Source: Nostoc sp. ATCC 53789
GTDB taxonomy: Bacteria; Cyanobacteriota; Cyanobacteriia; Cyanobacteriales; Nostocaceae
DNA: 64,000 nt
Direction of reading: 5' to 3'
Assembly: GCF_009873495.1 (NCBI RefSeq)
Contig: NZ_CP046703.1
Location: 5,422,501 to 5,486,500 of the forward strand
Shown here: piece by piece, positions 60,301 to 64,000 of the stretch
How the letters are laid out: each line of letters begins with the position of its first letter
Position numbering within the stretch: position 1 is the stretch's first letter
The notes under the pieces: model-generated
Seen by the model: only the letters and a program-made list of their open reading frames with translations
What the model was told of the DNA's origin: nothing
Databases searched by the model: none
Translations under genes and position numbers: made by a program

Positions 60301-62127
60301 CAGCAATACCGATGACCCACAATCTTCTAACATAAACTCAATCCGTTCTTTGGGATAATTGGGGTCAATCGGTACATAAGCTCCACCTGCTTTAAGAATA
60401 CCGAGTAAACCAATAATCATTTCTAAAGACCGTTCAACGCAGATACCAATTAAAGTGTCTGGCTTAATTTGATAATTTTGAATTAAATAATGAGCTAGTT
60501 GGTTTGCTTTTTGATTAAGTTGTTGGTAGGTTAAGCTTTGAGATTCAAATACTAAAGCGAGATTATTAGGGTTTTTGGCAGCTTGAGCTTCAAACAAGTC
60601 AACCAAAGTTTGATTTAGGGGATAATCAGTTTTAGTTTGATTCCAGTTTTGGAGTTGCTGACGTTCACTTTCTGCGATTAATGGCAGATTATTAATATTT
60701 TGTTGAGGATTATCAACAATTCCCTGAAGTAAAACGGCAAAATGCCCCGTCAGCCGTTGAATGGTTTTAGCGTCAAACAAATCGGTTGCGTATTCCCATT
60801 CTCCTACCAAGCCTTGAGGAGTTTCACGGAACATCAGCGACAAATCAAACAGCGTCGTTGTGTTTTCCCACTCAAAACGGGTTAGAGATAATCCAGGAGT
60901 TTCTAGTTTCTCTTGGGTTCCACTTTGCAAACCAAACGCCACTTGAAATAGGGGATGATGAGAAAGCGATCGCTCTAAACCCAATTCATCGACTAGTTTC
61001 TCAAAAGGTAAGTCTTGATGGTCATAAGCATCTAGGGTTACTTGTTTGACTCGTTCGAGTAATTCTAAGAAACTTGGATTCCCTTGCAGATTGGTACGTA
61101 ATGCTAATGTGTTGACAAAAAAGCCAATTAGAGATTCTGTCTCACGACGATTACGATTAGCGATCGCAGAACCAACTACAATATCCTGTTGACCACTGTA
61201 GCGCGACAATAACAGCGTAAATGCTGCAAGCATTGTCATAAACAGGGTAGTTCCTGATTCCTGACTCAAACGCTTCAACTTCTGCGTTAAATCTTGATTG
61301 AGTTCTAAAAACTCACTCCGTCCCCTAAAACTTTGCACTGATGGGCGAGGTCTATCTGTGGGCAATTCTAACAGAGGCGCGACTCCGGCTAATTGTTTTT
61401 GCCAGTAATTGAGTTGGGTTTGCAGTACCTCTCCCTGCAACCACTGTCTTTGCCAGTGGGCGAAATCGGCATATTGTAGAGATAATTCGGGTAAAGGAGA
61501 AGCTTTTGTGGCGGAAAATGCGGTATAGAGGCTGAATAATTCACGACGGAATATGTCCATTGACCAGCCATCACAAACAATATGATGGATAACCAGCAAC
61601 AGCAGATGAGATTGATCGGCGAGTTGCAACAACTTTACCCGCAGCAAAGGAGGGTTTGATAAGTTAAAAGGCTGTTGTAATTCTTCTGCTGCTAACTGCT
61701 GCGCCTTGCTTAACTGGTCTGCTTGTGTCAATTGTCGCCAATCTAGCAGTTGCATTGTCAGTTGCGGGTGAGTGTGAATCACCTGTATCGGTGACTCATC
61801 GACAACAGAAAAACTAGTACGTAAGACCTCATGACGTTGGACAATTTCTGCGATCGCTTTTTCTAACGCAGTTATATTCAAAAATCCGCGAATTTGCCAG
61901 AAAAACGGTACGTTATAGACACAATTTTCGCCTTCTAGTTGGTCGAGAAACCACAGTCTTTGTTGGGCAAAGGAAAGGGGAAGGGGTTGCTCTCTTGAAA
62001 CGGGTGTTAGGGGTGGAGTTAGCCTGTTATTATTTTGTGTAGATTGTTGTTGCTTTTTCAGCTTTTGTAAAACTAATTCTCGCTTTTCTGGTGAAAGAGC
62101 TTCTAGACGTTTTAGTATATCGCTCAT
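54391..62127 (-). CDS. bimodular NRPS with N-methyltransferase (AptC-like)
   Basis: This 2578-residue enzyme has a short docking helix, C1 (HHIVCDGWS near 184), A1 (TSGSTGRPKG near 660), PCP1 (GGHSLLATQ near 1035), C2 (HHIISDGWS near 1236), A2 (near 1720), an embedded methyltransferase (WEIGCGTGMLL near 2089), and PCP2 (GGHSLLATQ near 2515). The C-A-PCP-C-A-MT-PCP order is that of AptC in anabaenopeptin synthesis. Residues read by eye are D-L-A-F-T-G-C-V-S-(K) for A1 and D-I-L-Q-L-G-L-I-W-(K) for A2. The latter is the published glycine signature as I recall it, so the second residue may be N-methylglycine. Substrate for A1 is unassigned; homo-Tyr is likely from context. Confidence 0.94.
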   Translation of the reverse strand: MSDILKRLEALSPEKRELVLQKLKKQQQSTQNNNRLTPPLTPVSREQPLPLSFAQQRLWFLDQLEGENCVYNVPFFWQIRGFLNITALEKAIAEIVQRHEVLRTSFSVVDESPIQVIHTHPQLTMQLLDWRQLTQADQLSKAQQLAAEELQQPFNLSNPPLLRVKLLQLADQSHLLLLVIHHIVCDGWSMDIFRRELFSLYTAFSATKASPLPELSLQYADFAHWQRQWLQGEVLQTQLNYWQKQLAGVAPLLELPTDRPRPSVQSFRGRSEFLELNQDLTQKLKRLSQESGTTLFMTMLAAFTLLLSRYSGQQDIVVGSAIANRNRRETESLIGFFVNTLALRTNLQGNPSFLELLERVKQVTLDAYDHQDLPFEKLVDELGLERSLSHHPLFQVAFGLQSGTQEKLETPGLSLTRFEWENTTTLFDLSLMFRETPQGLVGEWEYATDLFDAKTIQRLTGHFAVLLQGIVDNPQQNINNLPLIAESERQQLQNWNQTKTDYPLNQTLVDLFEAQAAKNPNNLALVFESQSLTYQQLNQKANQLAHYLIQNYQIKPDTLIGICVERSLEMIIGLLGILKAGGAYVPIDPNYPKERIEFMLEDCGSSVLLTQSHLKEQLPLAKLKYQVICLDEETFAQESIDNPNSKTTPDNLAYIIYTSGSTGRPKGVMIEHRAIVNLSLVWAKTFQVQDNSHLLQFGSFSFDLSVAEIATTFVTGACLYLAQKDTLLPSQILVDFLSNRKITHSFLSPSALSVLPQATLPDLQCLTVGGEACSAELVAQWGTERRLFNCYGPTESTVSAAIALCDHNGKKPPIGKPLSNIRIYILDAHNQPLPAGIPGELCIAGVGLARGYLNRPETTSEKFVEVELFGKTERIYKTGDLARWRYDGNLEYLGRIDDQVKLRGFRIELGEIESLLLQHSLVNEAVVILYETDNNPRLVAYVTASEKSSNLASQLKDYLKIRLPNYMIPSQIMVLDQLPLTPNGKLDRRVLPAPDAATYTNFEALASPTEELLATLWQSLLKAKSISRQDNFFELGGHSLLATQLVTRIRDSFGVEVPVRKVFEQSVLSELAGEIDKATSSVTLPPITPQPENAPKILSYSQSRLWFLDQLEGIGTSATYNMSTALQLDGKLNIEALRASFDYLLDRHAILRTYFPALEGEAQVVVQNSEDIEVLTIADLQSLDPQSQAETVQRLADTHAQEPFDLNTGPLFKAQLLQLSEQKNVLMINMHHIISDGWSMGVFKREWEQAYAAFAAGYTPNLSPLPIQYSDYAAWQRSWLQGEILESQENYWKQQLGDAPRLLDLPTDHPRPAQQSYQGGREEYPLSSELTQKLKIVSQKHGVSLFMTLLTAFSILLSRYSRQEDLCIGSAIANRTHSNTESLIGFFVNTLVLRSKIKPEQGFSQLLQQTRQTCLDAYAHQDIPFEYLVEQLQPERSLSHNPLFQVMMVFQNTQEAGKNISLSGLDIQYLEQSLPFAKFDLTLDLCERGGQLHCMWEYATDLFEVETIQRMAGHFEVLLEAIAQNPQQPISKLPLITTAEIQQLQIWNQTNINYPQNQTLVSLFEQQAAQTPDNIAVVFENQSLSYQELNQQANQLAHYLLELKREQQLPDNPLIAICVERSLLMVIGLFAILKAGGAYVPIDPSYPQERIHLMLEDSNASVLLTTNSIKKQLPLEKLKNPCQVVFLEKETWVNQSTDNPNLQSSPDDLAYVIYTSGSTGRPKGVAVCHSSLTNFLYSMKEKPGIAASDTLLAITTISFDIAALEIYLPLIVGAKIVLVSREIASDSLQLSEQLLNGITFMQATPATWRILLAAGWKGSTQLKILCGGEALTWELANQLLERSAELWNLYGPTETTIWSDIYQINTFEKKNYSQGAVVSIGKPIANTRIYILDTYNQPLPPGIPGELCIAGAGLAQGYLNRPDLSAEKFIDLNLFNQTERIYKTGDLARWLPDGNLQYLGRIDRQVKLRGFRIELGEIEASLLKHSKIQEAVVIIREDSDFDQRLVAYIVPTGTEDEDLQGEQVELWQQVFNDAYHKSQDPEDDPTLNLASWNDSYTDKPYPKAVMQEWRDKTIDQILELAPKRVWEIGCGTGMLLLKIAPHCQKYLGTDIAAAGLHYIEQHLPQQSLKEKVTLKQSAANQFNGIEKNNYDLVILNSVIQYFPSLDYLLEVIGGAVSAVRNQGKIFIGDVRNLHLLEVFHTAVKFNRAPDELSIKDLRQQIQKSIHTEGELLIDPNLFIALKQKFPRISHVQIQMKRGYGQTEMNRFRYDVVLHLDQTDTPIAEPEWLDWQTEQLNLEKIERILTTQQPDFIGIKNIPNARLTSEMVLLEKISQLDGTVSDLKAAVAEVRSGIEPEAFRNLVRDLPYTPFIQYSPTEFSDYDVVFQRNIPGQVTIPRFNQEGNLRLKPWQHYANQPLQYRTNQVEPALLEEWRDNLEKTLPDYMIPSHFIVLEKLPLTPNGKVDRKALPAPNATISSTNIELPVTSTEKLLAELWAKLLKYEAIARHDNFFKLGGHSLLATQMCYRIRDTFKVELPLRQVFESPILSELANYIDSCIWVNFSTADIQPLNSDEEEIEL

Positions 62128-62222
62128 AATAATAATTATTGTTGAAAATTAGTTGTTTAATTGAACTACAGAGATACAGAGATAGACTTTGAAAAGTTGC
62201 TATATAGACTGTTGGATATAAC

Positions 62223-62603
62223 TTAGACTGCTGGTCTAAAAAAGTGAGTTATTCGACTTTTAAACTTACCATTCTCAAAAGAGTATACATCCGCAAAACG
62301 TTCATTAATGGGAGAGCTATTTTTATGTATCCCAATAAATTGCCCCCAACAAACACCATGATTATTTTCAATTACAATATGCTCAATTTTATGTTTACCA
62401 TCCGCAATAATTCTATCATTCTTATAAAAACTGAGTAGTTTTTCAAGTCCTATAAAAGGCTGATAACCTGGACGTTCATAAATAATATTTTTGTCGAAAC
62501 ATTTCAATAATAAATCCCAATCAGAAGAATCAACAGCACAAAACAAAGTAATGATTAATTCCTTTTTAGCGGTAATATTTGATAAGCTAATAGACTGATT
62601 CAT
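62223..62603 (-). CDS. SnoaL-like / NTF2-fold protein inside the NRPS operon
   Basis: This is a 126-residue single-domain alpha+beta barrel protein. KKELIITLFCAVDSSDWDLLLKCF is the helical start and the strands NIIYERPGYQPFIGLEKLL, KHKIEHIVIENNHGVCWGQF and FADVYSFENGKFKSRITHFF follow the SnoaL-like pattern. Members include polyketide cyclases, hydroxylases, isomerases and non-catalytic binders. A good ribosome site (AAAGGA) precedes the ATG. It lies 42 bp after the partial NRPS gene and 95 bp before the bimodular one, so it is part of the operon. It is not a standard apt gene as far as I know. The function is unassigned. Confidence 0.78.
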   Translation of the reverse strand: MNQSISLSNITAKKELIITLFCAVDSSDWDLLLKCFDKNIIYERPGYQPFIGLEKLLSFYKNDRIIADGKHKIEHIVIENNHGVCWGQFIGIHKNSSPINERFADVYSFENGKFKSRITHFFRPAV

Positions 62604-62645
62604 CTTTTTAGTCCTTTGGTATCATCAAATTGCTATATCTAATTA

Positions 62646-64000
62646 TTAAAAAAGTAATTGCTGCGTTACTTCTGCCTCTGATAACTGATCAACTTCTCCT
62701 AAAATTTTTGCTATAGCATCATTTTCTGCTTGTTCAATCTGTTGAGCAATTACTTTTTGGGCAAGTTCAGCAATGGTCGGGTTTTCAAACAGATAACGGA
62801 GAGGAAAATCTAGAGAGAAGGCTTCTCTTAATCGAGAAATGGCTTGGGTAGCGAGTAAAGAATGTCCCCCTAAGTCGAAAAAATTATCGTTAATTCCTAT
62901 CTGTTTTATTTTGAGGATTTCAGCCCAAATTTTGGTTAATTCTTGTTCAGTAGGCGTGCGAGGAGGAACGAAATTAACCTCTAGATTTCTTTGGGAAGTA
63001 TCTGGTGCGGGCAAAGCACTGTAATTTATTTTACTATTAGGTGTTAAAGGGAATGCCTCTAGAAATACGAAGGCGGCGGGAATCATGTAATCAGGTAGCT
63101 TATGCTTGAGAAAGTTTCGCAGTGTACTAGGCGTTGGTTGATTATCTTTGGTGACAAGATAAGCTACTAAATACTTATTACCAGGTTCATCTTCTCGCAC
63201 AATAACAACAACTTGCTTTATGTCAGGATGCTGATTTAAAAATGCCGCAATTTCTCCTAATTCAATGCGAAAGCCGCGAATTTTAACTTGTGTATCAATT
63301 CGACCGACAAATTCCAGGTTTCCATCAGGGAGACGGCGTGCTAAATCTCCGCTTTTGTAAAGCGTATCTCCCTTAATAAAAGGATTAGGAATAAATTTTT
63401 CACTAGTTAATGTTGGTTGATTTAAGTAACCTCTAGCAACGCTCGCCCCACCCACATAAAGTTCTCCAGGAATGCCAATCGGAACTCTGTGTAAATCCCC
63501 ATCTAGTAAGTAAACTATCCTGTCACCGATGGGCTTTCCAATGGGAATTGAATTCACATCTTCAGCCAGTTGTTTAGGAATCGGGTAACAACAAGTAAAA
63601 ACTGTACATTCCGAAGGGCCATACCCATGAATTAATTGCGTTCCTGGCAATAGTTCTAAGGCGCGACGAACATGAGTTACAGAAACGGATTCTCCCCCAA
63701 ACAGTAGTTGTTTTACGCCTGACAATCCTTGCGGCATTGTCTCAATCATAAGATTGAATAAGGCTGTAGTCAGAAATAAGGTGTTAACTTTTTGTTCTTG
63801 AATAATCTGGCTTAAGCTTTCTGGTGTGGGAATTTTATCTGGATAAAGTACACAACGCCCACCGTAAAGCAATGGCGGCCAAAGTTCTAAGGTTAGTGCA
63901 TCCCAAGAAATTGATGAATGTTGTAGCCAAATCTGTTCTGCATCAAGGTGAATATAATCAACCCCAAACATAAAACCAATAATGCTACGATAAGTAACTT
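62646..64000 (-). CDS. NRPS adenylation-carrier segment, 5'-truncated (AptB-like)
   Basis: This is the last 451 codons of an NRPS; the frame continues unbroken to the window edge (VTYRSIIGFMFGVDYIHLD), so the ATG at 63971 is internal. It contains the second half of an adenylation domain (GYGPSECTVF, LYKSGDLARRLPDGNLEFVG, NSKINYSALP), a carrier (LGGHSLLATQAISRL near 62865) and a C-terminal docking-like tail (ILGEVDQLSEAEVTQQLL). Residues at specificity positions read D-A-L-F-L-G-G-V-F, which resembles branched aliphatic (Val/Ile) codes and fits the Val/Ile position that AptB fills in anabaenopeptins. There is no epimerase in the visible part. Confidence 0.9.
   Translation of the reverse strand, partial: VTYRSIIGFMFGVDYIHLDAEQIWLQHSSISWDALTLELWPPLLYGGRCVLYPDKIPTPESLSQIIQEQKVNTLFLTTALFNLMIETMPQGLSGVKQLLFGGESVSVTHVRRALELLPGTQLIHGYGPSECTVFTCCYPIPKQLAEDVNSIPIGKPIGDRIVYLLDGDLHRVPIGIPGELYVGGASVARGYLNQPTLTSEKFIPNPFIKGDTLYKSGDLARRLPDGNLEFVGRIDTQVKIRGFRIELGEIAAFLNQHPDIKQVVVIVREDEPGNKYLVAYLVTKDNQPTPSTLRNFLKHKLPDYMIPAAFVFLEAFPLTPNSKINYSALPAPDTSQRNLEVNFVPPRTPTEQELTKIWAEILKIKQIGINDNFFDLGGHSLLATQAISRLREAFSLDFPLRYLFENPTIAELAQKVIAQQIEQAENDAIAKILGEVDQLSEAEVTQQLLF

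Noticed and set aside
62646..63971. Separate A-PCP protein starting at the ATG at 63971
   Set aside because: The frame continues to the window edge with typical adenylation-domain residues, so it is the end of a larger NRPS.

Overview
The window is chromosomal DNA from a filamentous, Nostoc-like cyanobacterium. The evidence is the psbB-psbT-rpsA neighbourhood, a very high density of HIP1 palindromes (GCGATCGC), GUN4, Uma2 and cyanobacterial AAA proteins, abundant short tandem repeats, and a large NRPS operon. No tRNA, rRNA or CRISPR array was seen.

Layout. 1-2180: three tandem Crp/Fnr-type regulators on the minus strand, the first cut by the window edge, with repeated promoter blocks. 3.1-7.4 kb: redox and detoxification enzymes (aldo/keto reductase, arylsulfotransferase-like protein, GST, MDR dehydrogenase). 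7.6-10.2 kb: a B12-dependent ribonucleotide reductase gene (nrdJ) split by a 313-nt intervening sequence with the hallmarks of a group I intron. 10.4-17.2 kb: GNAT acetyltransferase, an AtzG-like/DUF4328/AtzE-like operon, a glutaredoxin-like gene carrying a repeat, murE, and a histidine kinase lacking the canonical phospho-acceptor His. 17.2-21.8 kb: a mobile-element-rich stretch with an EF-hand protein, a cupin and a complete IS4-family element. 21.9-26.7 kb: an RND efflux pump pair. 27.4-37.4 kb: an HD-domain protein and a dipeptide-type ABC transporter (permease C on plus; permease B and binding protein on minus), between which sits an island of two AAA/STAND-like ATPase genes. A MITE related to the IS at 20.3 kb is inserted in frame into a small ORF between those two ATPase genes. 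37.6-38.5 kb: an AT-rich orphan adenine methylase. 38.7-44.5 kb: psbB, psbT, rpsA, a HAD hydrolase and a Uma2 nuclease. 44.5-64 kb: a minus-strand NRPS operon whose module order and accessory genes match an anabaenopeptin (apt) pathway.

How the NRPS operon works. Reading the minus strand, the order is: a partial NRPS (A-PCP), a SnoaL-like protein, a bimodular NRPS whose second module has an embedded N-methyltransferase, a terminal NRPS module with thioesterase, an isopropylmalate-synthase-like enzyme (homo-amino-acid supply), an SbmA/BacA-type ABC exporter, a coiled-coil GUN4-domain protein and a small hypothetical protein. Four genes or insertions depart from the usual picture: the SnoaL-like gene inside the operon, the GUN4/coiled-coil tail gene, a glycine-type signature in the N-methylating module, and two almost duplicate adenylation domains.

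Start sites were moved from the longest ORF where a Shine-Dalgarno sequence, family length or an upstream repeat argued for it. All functional calls are by eye from sequence; no database search was run.
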